Part shown: piece by piece, positions 49,715-61,552 of the stretch
Numbering within the stretch: position 1 is the stretch's first letter
How the letters are laid out: every line of letters starts with the position of its first letter
DNA from: Chrysomallon squamiferum
Taxonomy: Eukaryota; Mollusca; Gastropoda; Neomphalida; Peltospiridae
Assembly (NCBI GenBank): GCA_012295275.1
Contig: CM022665.1
Coordinates: forward strand, 16,542,476-16,606,475
DNA length: 64,000 nucleotides
Reading direction: 5' to 3'
The notes under the pieces: generated by a model
Databases searched by the model: none
What the model saw: only the letters and a program-made list of their open reading frames with translations
Told to the model about the DNA's origin: nothing
Made by a program: the position numbers and the translations under genes

Positions 49715-51636
49715 CCCACATCAGAATATTTCTATTTTAGTAATAATATAAAATGACAAAACAAAAATATTTTCCTGATTTAGTTTGCCACATGTACACT
49801 GACCAATTGCTGTTACCATGACAGCTGTACTGGCTGACCATCACTAATCTGGTTATTACTAAGGCCTTTTTTATGTCAGATCAGTGATCTGCCTGGATTA
49901 GTTCATTTGCTAATCTCTAATTAAATATCTCCAATTCAAAGCAAACAAGTACATCATCAAAATCTGTGTCATCAACTTCTGAAACATCAAATCATCTGTG
50001 ATCAACAAAAATTTCAGATGGTTAGTAAATATTTTTTAACAGTATGTCAGTTATACTAGTATTTGGGAATGTTTATATTAATATATTTGACTGTATAATA
50101 ACAGTATGAACAGGAAATCCATTCTGTGGGCTAGTTTTATCGAGTGGTAGAAGATTGTCTTTAATGTGAACCTTCCCATAAACAGGTGTATTTTTATTGA
50201 TTAGCAAAACATTATCTGCTGTGTGTGCTTACCTGATATTTGAGGTACACTGAATTGGCCCATGTAATAAACACATTGTTTTTCTTATTAACTTACTTAA
50301 GTTAATGCCATTTACTGTAATTATGTTTTCTCTAAGACTTATAATTTTGCCAGATTAGTGATGGTCATTCTGTTTTTATTAATTGCACAATTTTATATTG
50401 TCATTTTTAACTGAAAAGCTGTACATAACAAAATCTGCAGTAGTTTATAAACACATCAAAAGTTAACTGTCATATGTTCTAGTGTTTAAAAAAAAAAAAA
50501 AAGTTAAACATATTTTCAATTTGGTAAATAAAATCATAATCAAATTTTTTGATTTTTTTTATATAATAATTTTTAGTTTTGTTACAATGTTTTTTGTTTA
50601 TTTTTTGTTGTTGTTTTTGCATACTGGTAAATGTTTGCTGTTTTATTATTCTTAGTAGATATTGGAAAATGTATTATATATTTTAGAAACGGCAAAACAT
50701 TAATTTTTTATGTACTATGAATCCATAAAAATGTTATACATTTGGGTTGAAAGTACAATTTGACAATTAATTATATGTTTTTCCATTTTGTTTTGGTCAA
50801 TGAAAATGTATTTGTGTTTGAATGATTAATTTTTAAAGAATGTTTATCAATAAACATGTTTTCATACAGTATCACTTATACGTTTTCATTATTTATTTCA
50901 GTCAGTCTTGTTGTTTTTCTTTTCGTTCTTCTTTCTTTATTATTATTTTTCATTTTTATTATTTATGTAACATTTTTTTATTAAATTCTATTTTCCGTTT
51001 ATGTCAGTAAAAGTTAATGTTAATGTAATCTATGATGTGTATGTTAAAAAAATTGAAGTTAAAAGGGTGTGTTATAAAACTTTGTGGTCCGTTTGAACTT
51101 GTACATAAACTTTGTGTAGCCAATCATTTTACTTCATAAGATGTTTGTAATGTTTATGTTTATCAGTGACTGTCATTATTACAACAGACAACACAACATT
51201 TTGTGTTATTTCATTTACGTTCATTTTAGAAACACAAAGGAAAAGACAGAGACAACAAATATGTATTTAATATCTGTTCTATATGTATTTTTTAACAAAT
51301 ACCTTCACAGTGAATGTTTACCTGAAAAAGAAAACAAAAAACTCCCAAAAAGATGGAAGAAAAAGACGACTATGTAATGATTAAACGTGTATAATTTTAT
51401 ATCAAAATAAACGTGCTATGAAATAAATTATAAACAATAGTATAGATGCTAGGCAGTGTTTATGTATTAAACTTAAATGTAACCAATATTATTGCAGTCG
51501 AATCAGCTCAATAATTTCAGGTTTTCAACATTCATTTACACTGGATAAATATGAAATGAAATTGATGGTTATTCTTTACCCTTTTAACCATTATGCAGTT
51601 AACTAATTTCATTTTATTTTATTTTAATGTAGTGAT
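49715..51636. other. Convergent UBXN1/ZDHHC22-like interval; UBXN1 3' UTR with inverted repeat
   Basis: The left part is the UBXN1 3' UTR, with AATAAA at 50527-50532 and at 50849-50854, the latter followed by a T/G-rich stretch. TGACCATCACTAATCTGG at 49835-49852 reappears exactly inverted at 50350-50367. A tRNA-like remnant (ATCGAGTGGTAGAAGATTGT) is near 50139-50158. No coding frame is supported; a 78-codon frame at 51141-51377 has no recognisable composition. Confidence 0.55.
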
Positions 51637-52587
51637 TTAATGTCCTTTGTTATATTTCAAAATGTCCCATTTTAATCCATCATGTGGTAGTTTAACCGGC
51701 ACCGGTATTAGTAACAGAATCCAGCAGTACTTCAGCGGACCAAAAGTAGACCGAACATTTTCTAAGACCGTTGACTGGTACACTGATATACGTTTCCAGG
51801 CTTCGTAAGATGTTTGACCGTTTATAATTATAGCTGCCTGCCAGAAAAGGAAAAATATCGCTGATAATAAACAAAAAATACATAAATATACATGAGCTAA
51901 AATTACAAACAGTCCAAAAGACATGGCACCTGTAATCACTTTCCAAAATGCTACGAAGATGACATAATCGAACAAATGTCCGGAAAACATTGGCATCGCT
52001 TCGTTAAGATACGACATTTGGAGATACAGCGCGAAAGTATTTCCCCATATAAGATACAAACAGAAGACAAAAAATGTTCGTTGATTGTGTAGTCCGATAC
52101 AAGATCCCGTGAAAAAACAATGGTGGTCTCTTTTTAGAATACATTTTCCACACAAATTGCAGTGGTGGGATCTCGGGGGCGCGTCCACTTGACATATAGG
52201 GCATGTTTTCCACCCTGTGGGTGCTTCACTGTTGTTAGGAAAGTGCACTGCTTTCGATGATTTAGTCACATGATTTTTGACGTCGTAGTAGGTATAGTAC
52301 CAGTTTCCGACAGTTTCAAAAAGCGTAAACAACACGAGAAGTTGACAGATTCGCTTCCTAACTACGTCGTCGTTGTATAGAGCAGGAATCAAAATCAATA
52401 ACGATTCGATAAAAAGAGTTGCGGTCATGAAAGCAAAGAAACACATTCCTACTTGACTCGCAATCGATGGTTTTACCGTAAAATCTCGCTTCTGATAATG
52501 ATCAGCTAGCTTCTCCTTCAGTGTAGCTGTTTTTCTTCGCTCCATTTCGAAAGGTAATGTGTATTCAAACAGTTTATTAGACTCCAC
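51637..52587 (-). CDS. ZDHHC22-like palmitoyltransferase, single exon
   Basis: This is a protein S-acyltransferase of 316 aa in one uninterrupted exon. The cysteine-rich domain (residues 129-164) has the zinc-binding CPxC, HHCxxCGKC and catalytic DHHC (154-157), followed by FFTGSCIGLHNQRTF. That stretch closely matches human ZDHHC22 (DHHCFFTGNCIG), and a GQT motif (about 258) and a FGPLKYCWILLLIPV segment near the end match the same subgroup. Four hydrophobic segments lie at about 45-70, 80-100, 167-190 and 210-252, the usual topology with the catalytic domain in the cytosol between segments 2 and 3. Family members act at the ER or Golgi. Assignment to the ZDHHC22/24 clade is reasonable; one-to-one orthology is not proven. 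A CACGTG E-box lies upstream at 52632-52637. Confidence 0.92.
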   Translation of the reverse strand: MESNKLFEYTLPFEMERRKTATLKEKLADHYQKRDFTVKPSIASQVGMCFFAFMTATLFIESLLILIPALYNDDVVRKRICQLLVLFTLFETVGNWYYTYYDVKNHVTKSSKAVHFPNNSEAPTGWKTCPICQVDAPPRSHHCNLCGKCILKRDHHCFFTGSCIGLHNQRTFFVFCLYLIWGNTFALYLQMSYLNEAMPMFSGHLFDYVIFVAFWKVITGAMSFGLFVILAHVYLCIFCLLSAIFFLFWQAAIIINGQTSYEAWKRISVYQSTVLENVRSTFGPLKYCWILLLIPVPVKLPHDGLKWDILKYNKGH

Positions 52588-52722
52588 CGTAAAGCCGTAG
52601 TCGAATTATTGAAATGTTCATCAGGTCCCGGCACGTGAAGTCCCTTACCTGGTCGTCATAGAAATGTAAACAACGCACAGGGAGAAGTCATTGAAGGCAA
52701 AATCGCCGAGCGTCTTGGAGTG

Positions 52723-52753
<31 letters not shown>

Positions 52754-54479
52754 AATATTAAACAAGGCAACTAGGTAATATATAAATACTATTATTAATC
52801 AAACATAGAAAATATTGATAGTCAAATTAGGAATAATTAATTTATATTTCAGTAATGTTTTGTGAAGTGTTTGCGATAACCGGTCGTCGCTGTGCTTGTG
52901 TGAACAAGTTGCTTTTCACGCATCGTTTATTCCACTATGATAATTATGATTCTAGATCAAAGCACATAGAGTTCGTTCATAATAATAATAACAATAATAA
53001 ATGCTAAATACACCAAGAAAAAAATATGCAGATCGAGAGTTGTGCGGGCCATATTTTCTTTGGACAATTTTGAATCTTACTAATGAAATTTTAACATGTT
53101 TAATGTTCAGTCTACCTGGTCTTTTTTTTCTTCTGAAATCCTGGATAGGTCATTTGAATAAACACAGCATATATAAATGCATACATACACACAGAGAAAC
53201 ACAGAGAGCCATACAAACACTTACGTATTCATACATACATACTTAGAGACACACATATAGATACATACATATACAAATGTATATACGCATACACACATAC
53301 ATAGATTTACAAATATTGTATACACCCAAACACTTGGGTGTCATCAACCCTAGCTGCGGCATAGCATACACCGGAAGGAAATACACACGAATGCACGTTC
53401 GCCCCGTCTACGGATTAATGACAGATCGCTAATTTGGGAAGCTCTGAGTAGTTACATCTTTTTAGGTGCGCTCGTTTGTATTTCCTATTCCAATCAATTT
53501 GCAATACCTGGTTTATCAAAGGCTGTGCTGGGATATTCTGCCAATGGGAACGACGATCAATCTTCTTTCATCTAGATACACTCCTACTACAAACACTGAG
53601 CTTTTGGAACGTGTGTGTATGAGAGATTGCATTAAATGTGTTTCAAACGGTTGATTCATTGGCTGCGTATTCCGTATGACCTGCGGTTTGGGAATTATTA
53701 TTTATCATTAAACAGTCTGTAATAAGCCTCCAATAAAATAAAATAAAATAAAATAAAATCGCTTTATTTCCCGAACATCTCAAAATTGATTGAGCACCAA
53801 TTTTGTTAACTAAACAACAGTTTAATTGCCTTCTGCCATGTCATTAATTGCCTCTACAGCAATTTTTAAAAGGCAAACAAAGTTGTTAATGGTAATTTAA
53901 AACAGAACTTCCAGTAATTCGAAAAACATTCCTAAACGTTATGGTGTAAGAAATACCACGCGCCTCCTATAGATCACGTGATGATGCCAAGTAACCACAC
54001 AGCTGTTAAGACGATATTCTACCACACTTCTTTTTTTTCCACCGTTTTTTTTTTTTTTTTTTTTTTTTTTACTTCGAATAAAGATCGTCTTCCGTGCTTT
54101 GATTCGCTGTCTCTAATAAGTCCACTGTTAGATATACACGTATTCGTACCTCCTCGTTTTCAATTCGGTTATCTAACAACGATGATGATATCAGTGAAAT
54201 AGCGAAAAAGACGTTAGTTGTAAACTCGTGTTTTCATTCGCTAGACTCTTGCCCAGACATTTTTATTTATTTATCCACAAGACATTGAGGTAAAAAAAAA
54301 AAAAAAAAAAAAAATCTGTAGCTGGGATGAAAATTTATTTTTCTAACAATTTTATTGATAAGTTTTAAGATAAATTCCTGTTACTTGAAGGTAGTGTTAT
54401 TTTATAATATCGGGGGACACTGGAAACGACATCGCACGCGCATTCCACGGAGAAGGGGGAGAGTTCTGTAGCGGGGAAA
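52588..54479. other. Divergent interval between ZDHHC22-like and RASL11-like genes (no gene)
   Basis: The interval contains both promoters, ATAC-type tracts (about 53180-53310), a TAAAA run (about 53738-53758), T-runs (54043-54070), an A22 run (54293-54314) and a SINE-core fragment at 53484-53542. Reading frames here are short and lack recognisable similarity. Confidence 0.5.
53484..53542 (+). repeat. Fragment of a molluscan-type SINE core
   Basis: ATTCCAATCAATTTGC, then CTGGTTTATCAAAGGCTGTG, corresponds in order to the GTTCCAGCCAGTGC then CTGGTATATCAAAGGCCGTG part of the repeat also seen at 38576. The 3' part is decayed. Confidence 0.5.
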
Positions 54480-54850
54480 ATGTCCCAGAAAAGATTCACA
54501 AACGCTAAAATTGTAATTCTCGGAGCCCCTAGAGTTGGAAAGACAGGTAAGAAATCTTATTTTAGGAATTTAAGTCTAAGTAAAAAATGTTCCGTTATCG
54601 TTGTATGGAAGACTACCGTAACTTGCTTACGCCACAGTATTACTGTAACATTATATTTGTAAGATTTGTACATTTTTGTTTACCGTTTTATTTTAAATAG
54701 GTATAATTATGTTAAAATTATGTACTTTCCTACTACTATTACTACTTAAGCAACAACGATCACTACTGCCACTGTTACTATATTCTGTGCTGTTACTACT
54801 ACTACTATTACTGCTACTATTACAACTACTACTACTATTTCTATTACTAT

Positions 54851-54894
<44 letters not shown>

Positions 54895-54906
54895 TTTCTA
54901 CTATTT

Positions 54907-54939
<33 letters not shown>

Positions 54940-57506
54940 TTACTACTGTTACTGTTGCTGCTGATGCTCCTGGTGTTGGTTTTACTGTTATTATATCCCT
55001 ATTACATTCATACAAACTTACACATAATTATACATACATATACATACATACGGACAAACAAAAACGACAAAACGAACCGACAAAAAACCAACAACAAAAA
55101 AAACCAACAAAAAAAAAACACCAACAAAAACAAACAAACAAAACCACACACATAGACAAACGTAAAGTATTGTTGTTTGCCAAGTCATATTTATGTTCTC
55201 TGTAATAACAATTTAATAATAATAATAATAATAATAAAAATCGAATCAAAGTAAATTCCTATAATATCTGATAATAATCAAATAATATCACCTAACCAGA
55301 ATAAATTTCTCATGATAAGAATTAAACTAATCAGAAATTCTGATACGAAGAAGACATTTGGAAGTTCATCATCTAACAAGTACAGCAAATTATACCACCA
55401 GAGAAAGTTAGACGTATCTAGTGATTCTCTTTAACTAAACATTCCAGTAACGCTTAAATAAATCTGAATTTAGAGACTGACTGAAACAAAGGTAGGTGTC
55501 TGTCAGTTCTAAATCAAATTCACACCAAATTGCTTCTACCAGTGTATAACGTGAAAATCTATTCTTAATCAAATACAGACCAAATTGTTTCTACCAGTGT
55601 ATAATGTGTCTGTCTATTCTTAATCAAATACAGACCAAAATGCTTCTACTAACAAATGAACGAATACATGTTTAAAATTATCTTAGTACGTAGAAAGAAA
55701 AACGCAGATGTCACTCGAAGGGTTACTTTTATCACTTGGGATGTTTATGTTGACACTGCTACAATTAAGCAAGTAAAGTTGTTTTATGCTGAGATTGCCA
55801 CAAATAATCAAGTATATTACACAATTTAGAAAGTGGGCTTGTTTTATAATGATACTGATACAAACTGGTAAAGTATATGATAGGGAAATAATTCTGTAAT
55901 ACACGGAAGTGGCGTATTTATTTCCGTGTCATGATACAGATGATACACTGAGTTACTACAGAAATGCCAGGAGCTACATCATAATTTTATCACTAACAAT
56001 GTCGCTGTACACGCCCATTTTATGTGCTGCCAGAATCAATATAAGGTAGCGGAAAATAATTTTTAAAAAGATAGAAAAACAGGGGAAAAAAATGGCTTGT
56101 TTTTGAGCAGATATGGCGGTGAAATATAACTATTGAAATAACAAGATACGCTGCCCTTTGTTTTAGTTTTATGTGTGCGTGCGTGCGTGATGGATGCTAG
56201 TAATTGAAATATGTGAATGTAAAAACGCATTAGGTTTGTAGGTATAAATGAATGACTATGGTTGGATGGATTGATAAATGTATGAAGAATGAATGACGGA
56301 TGAATGGATGGGTGGACGACGGTCAAACAAACGGATAAAGTTGTGCATGAATAAATGTTTTTGTTATTGTGTAACTACCACAGATTTCAACGTTTTTAAT
56401 TTATAATATTATATAACTATAATCCTACCGCGATTGTCGATATTATTACGATAGCTATCTTTGTTTACTCAGACATTCTTTTTCAAAACCTTTTATTTAT
56501 TTATGTATCTATAATAGGAGATAGAGGATAAAAGATAACCAATAAATGTTTTTTATTTACACTTACATGTTTACAAAGTGGATGATTATCACAAATGAAC
56601 GTTTATAGGGTTACCTGGCGTTTTTCATTGTTTATTTGTTCACTTCGCTTTAATTAACAAGTGTAGATTTCGTTTTCCGAGATCAGGAGAATAGAATGTG
56701 TTCATGTATGTGTGTGTGTTTGAAAGAGAGAAAACGAAAGTGTGTATGGGAGCGTGAGTGTGAGAGAGTGAGATAGTGAGATCAAAGGGATGGGGATTTT
56801 GTATGTATGCACAGTCCTTCGTAACACTAGAGCCATAAAAAAAAAAAATAAATAAAAAAAAAATAACGTCCTTAAACTAAAACGAAACCGATAAATCCAA
56901 AGAAGATAAAGAATAATTAAAGCTTTGAAGCTAACTTAAATTAATGCTTCGTCTTTTATTAGGGACTCTTGCATCAGAAAACTCGGTATTTTGCGATAAA
57001 CAGAGAAATAAAATTAATCGGTTTAGACCAGATATCGTTAATAGCCTGAACACGTAGGAAACAGAAATGACCGTATTCTTAAATAAATAAATCTACCAGA
57101 GTTTTGTGTGGACACTTAAAATAAATCTGTAACAGCTATAAACAGCCAACCAAATAAATAAATAAATAATTGAATACATATTCATAGTAATTTAACACCA
57201 AAACAACTATACAATCACTGAATTGATATCTTATCCCCTAAAAATGCTGTTAGTCCGTATAGCTGATAATTTAATTAAGACGAATATTTCACTAGCTCAA
57301 ATGTCAGAACGCAAGCAAACGCGATTATTTCTCTGATAACCTGCTTATCAACGAGTTTATTAAAAGTTATTTATGTTTTTTAGGTATGTTTATCCAATGA
57401 TTTAAAAGTAAGTTAACATCTATATTTAGCTGGAAAGCAGTTCAAGGGAATGTAAAACAGTAAACAGTATTAAACAACACAACTGTACGTGAAAGCAACT
57501 TTATGC

Positions 57507-57539
<33 letters not shown>

Positions 57540-59709
57540 GTTACTGTTGTTATTGTTGTTGTTGTTGTTACATATATCATCATCAGCAGCAGCATGACAA
57601 TCATTGTTACAGGCGTACATCGGGGTGGGGGGGCCTCCAAAATTCGTGCAAAACAAGAAGAAATTGGTCCTGTGTTGTTTTTCATTTCAGTGAAAAATTT
57701 CAGGCAAATCAGCCTGTTTGCCCTTCCCTCTTAACCAAAGAGTCCCCGTTATTATTACTCATCTCTTTAACAAGCTGACAGACACGTATTTCATTCTTCA
57801 CTGCTTGCTAATTTTAAACACTTCTCAGCCCATGAAAATGGCTGAAACCAACAGCGCGGTGACTATACTAATAGAACTGCATTAATAGTGTGGTTATTTT
57901 ATTTTTTAAATCTTTGTCAATGACATTAACAATACGCTTCAATGCAATAATAATGATAATAATAATAAGAAGAAGAAGAAGAAGAAGAAGAAGAAAATGA
58001 GAGGAAAAAAATTAATAAAAATAATAACTATAAATATTACTACTCTATTACTATTACTACCACTACCACCACTATTATAAATAAATAAAGAAATAAAATT
58101 AAAGAAATTATTATGCTTTGTATTTTAAGTTTTTGTGGAATCACACAAAAAAAATAATTTTATTTAAGACATTATGACGGTATTTTACTAAGCCGATACA
58201 AAGAATTTCATTTCTCAACCGAAAACTGTCAGTGGTTTCTGCATGCTTTGGACTTGGATTGAAGAGGATGTTAGGTCCAGCTCCTGTTTAACTGGAGAAG
58301 GTTCATTACCGTCATCGTCGTCGTCATCATCGTCGTCATCTCCACAATCGCATCATTATTACTGTCGCTGTCATTGTTGTGACTGATGTTGTTGTTGTTG
58401 TTGTTGTTATAAAGTATTTTTTTATATTTTTTTTATTATATTATTGTAATCGGTTCATTATAATTTACTTACTTGTATATTTCAAAGCTTATTTCTTTTT
58501 TCTTTCAGTTTCTTTTCTTTTCTTCTTTTTTTTTTTTTTTTTTTCTGTCTTTTAATTTTATTATCGGCTTCAGATGAGAATCAAAAACAATCGGAACTAT
58601 TTTTAAAACCACCAATTATTACGAGAACACAGCTCACCTCTTTCACTATGAAAACATTCCAATGAATTAAGTACTAACTAGTATGTTAAAGCGATCTGAC
58701 GGGAACAAAGACGAGTTCTGCGACGGACACGCCCGCTGACCTGTCAGAAAGCGTGCATGTCGTACACGTGCTTCACAACAGCTTGCTCAGATTAGCACGT
58801 TAAATTATTTTCAAGGTTCAAGGGACCAAGACGGTGAATGAAACTTGGGAAGAAACATTTCGGGTCCTTTGGGGTTTTTCGTTTGCTGCATTTTTAGATG
58901 ACTGCATCGTTTTAAGTATAGAATGCTTGTATAATATCACATATACTATTTGAATTCAAAAAAAAATTCTACCAGTTGTACGTATTGTATTGTATGGTAT
59001 ATTATGATTAAGGATTTATAAAACAAAATCTTCCGATTGAAAACAGCAGTATAATTGAGGACGCTTCGGCAGGCTTTGATCCAGATACGAAAACAGAAAA
59101 AAGGCTGTAACTGTAAGTATCAAGATGAAATTAATTTAATTTAAAAATGAAAAATACAATAAAATCGGTTAATTAAAATACAGGAACCATGCTAAGGGGT
59201 GTACTGCCAAAGCGACCCGCCCTAACACCTATAAATTCATTGATACTACGTCGTTGTTATCAGACACGACGTTAAAGCACATGGAGGTATAAATGTTTAC
59301 TTGGCTAATATTTATAGCGTGCGATAACAACTCAGACATTTTACACGCGAGAAAAAAAATCAATGCGAAATACATGAGAAAGCGAATGTTTTTGTAAATA
59401 GTTCTGTCGTTTACTACATGGCATCCACTTAACAAAGAAAGAAGAGCGATAGAAAAACGAATGAAGGAAAGAAAACAAAAAGAGAAAAGATAGTGATGAC
59501 GTTTGGAAGGGTGGGCTGAAGAGTGATTTGAAATATCAGGGAAAGGAAAAAAAAAAAAAAAAAAAAAAAAAACTCCAAAAAACCCCAAAACAAACAAACA
59601 AACAAAACTTTACGATAATGTTTTTGTGAGACTTGTGCAAATAGTATTACAGTTGTTGTTCCAAAGACATTTCGTTGCCGTGGTAAAGTTACTGAAGGTT
59701 CATATAATT

Positions 59710-59796
<87 letters not shown>

Positions 59797-60056
59797 TATA
59801 ATAGATAGATACTTAACAATCGTACAACTCGATTTTCTATATCTTTCTTAGTATCATTCTCTGTCTTTCTCTTTTCACTCCACTGTTTTCGTTCTCTCAC
59901 ACACATACATTTCTGCATGATTATATATCTGACTTCCACTTTCACACAAAAAAGCGAAACACAGACAGCCACCCCACACATACACAGGAATAAACATCCA
60001 CACAAACAAACATACATACATACATACATACATACATACATACATACATACATACA

Positions 60057-60092
<36 letters not shown>

Positions 60093-61174
60093 TAAATACA
60101 TACATATTTATATATATATATTACAGATATACTAAAACATAAAAATGTAGTTATCACTGGAAACATAAACATTTAGTAAACGTTTAAATGTGTTTGGCGC
60201 CGGGGTATGACATAAACTCTGTTATTACACCATTTCATTATATTTGTGTATGGTATTAACAAACATTTTTCTATTCCTGACCACCATACAGTTAACTCTA
60301 CAAACACAGATGTACAAAAACGATATGTCATAACTATAACCGATATTACAAACAAAACAGACAAGGCACATATAATGTATATTTTTGTCTTTATAATACA
60401 ACATAGATTTCAGAAAAGCTCTTTGAATCGGCAATTCAGATAGTTATTACAAACATGTTTGTGTCATCTCAGAGTACAAGTAAATGTTTTCTGATCAATC
60501 AGATTATGAGAATGCTTTGTCTGATGTTTTTGTTAATGCTTATATTGTTAGTGTTTTCGATTTATTAGTGTTTTTTATGTTAGTGTTAGAGTTTTTGTTT
60601 TGGTGTTAATGTTAATGTCAGTGATAGTGTTAGCGTTGGTTTTGCTTTTAATGTTAATGTTAATGTAGTGCTAGTATTAATGCTTGGGTTATAGTTTAAC
60701 TGTTAGTTTTCGTGTAGTGTTAGTATTAGAACTAGTATTATTGTTATTGTTAGCGTTAGTGTTAGTCCCTTTAACAGTTAGAATGACAAAAGTACAATCG
60801 TCACTGAAGACTACTTCAGTTACTACTACTACTACTACTGTTGGTACTACTGCTACTGCTATTGCTACTAGTACTATTAGTCCTACAAAAACTACTACTA
60901 TTACATCCTCTACTATACTTACTATTACTACTTTTACTGCTACTGCTGCTACTGTTACCATTCAAATCTGTTGTATCGATTACAACGTCCCACAATTTCC
61001 TGAACGAGTTATGGCATTTTAGATTTATCGAATCTGTACCCCCCAAAATTTTCAGGTCGTTGGTGTCAAGTAACTGGAATATATTTATTAGCTAACGTAT
61101 TTCGTTTCTTCTTTCAGCGTTTGCTGTACGTTTCATCACACGAAGATATATTGGTGACTATGACGCTAATAAAG
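54480..61174 (+). CDS. RASL11-like small GTPase, first two coding exons (partial)
   Basis: Exon 1 is 54480-54546 and exon 2 is 61118-61174, joined in phase 1 across a 6.6-kb intron; the gene runs off the right edge after a GTGAGT donor. The joined start reads MSQKRFTNAKIVILGAPRVG, then KTAFAVRFITRRYIGDYDAN. GAPRVGKT is the G1/P-loop (GxxxxGK[ST]). Human RASL11A has [28 protein letters not shown] here as I recall, so the RVGK loop and the RFxTxRxIGDY run into switch I place it in the RASL11/RERG group of Ras-like GTPases, most likely RASL11. No N-terminal extension or lipidation site is visible. The remaining G motifs must lie beyond 64000; no third exon was found between 61175 and 64000. Confidence 0.85.
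54547..61117 (+). other. RASL11-like intron 1: dense microsatellites and tandem repeats
   Basis: This contains an imperfect ACT/TAC tract (about 54725-54975), a CAAA-rich tract (55075-55145), a 55-bp tandem of nearly three units at about 55500-55655 (shared core CAAATTGCTTCTACCAGTGT), ATT (57507-57539) and GTT (57546-57568) runs, GAA (57967-57994), GTC/ATC (about 58310-58340), an AC run (59713-59793), an ATAC run (60011-60085), a degenerate GTTAGT/GTTAAT hexamer field (about 60535-60775) and an ACT field (60820-60955). The long frames here encode only single-residue repeats. No extra exon is supported. Confidence 0.65.
59713..59793. repeat. (AC)n microsatellite, about 40 units
   Basis: An uninterrupted 81-bp AC run lies in the RASL11-like intron 1. 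It is followed 218 bp later by a tetranucleotide ATAC run (60011-60085). Confidence 0.95.
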
Positions 61175-61518
61175 GTGAGTATCACCTCAGACAATACAGT
61201 AAAGTTTCTGACTTCCACCTGACGTATATATATTGAATTACTTAAACCGTTCTAAGAACGTAGAACCAGTGACGCAGATTTTAAACCCAGTAGATAGAGT
61301 TCGGTACCCCCTTACAGAATCCTGTCAGTAAAATATAGAAATAGCAACCCACTGAGTCTCAGTTGTTCTGTAAAAGGCTAACACGTTGTTCGGAGAATCA
61401 ACCTATGCTCCTGAAATGCACATCCATGTCGATAAATCCGGAAAATGTAAGAACACTTTACATGATTAATTTATTGAACTAGTTGGAGGACAAGTTTTGA
61501 ATCCGTCCACAATTATTG

Positions 61519-61552
<34 letters not shown>

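Noticed and set aside
51141-51377. 78-codon frame after UBXN1
   Set aside because: Hydrophobic/Lys-rich composition of AT-rich DNA with no similarity I can recognise; it lies in a convergent UTR region.
54709-55155. 148-codon poly-leucine frame (and the antisense poly-valine frame)
   Set aside because: Produced entirely by the imperfect ACT/TAC trinucleotide tract.
57600-57735. G-rich segment with GGGGTGGGGGGG and an unusual sequence behind it
   Set aside because: It feels like part of a dispersed repeat, but I could not find a second copy or boundaries in this window.
60011-60085. Regular array considered as a CRISPR-like or satellite structure
   Set aside because: It is a plain ATAC tetranucleotide microsatellite with no spacers, and the sequence is eukaryotic.
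60684-61022. Thr/Leu/Ser-rich frames on both strands
   Set aside because: They translate the hexamer and ACT repeat fields; all three frames are open only because of low complexity.
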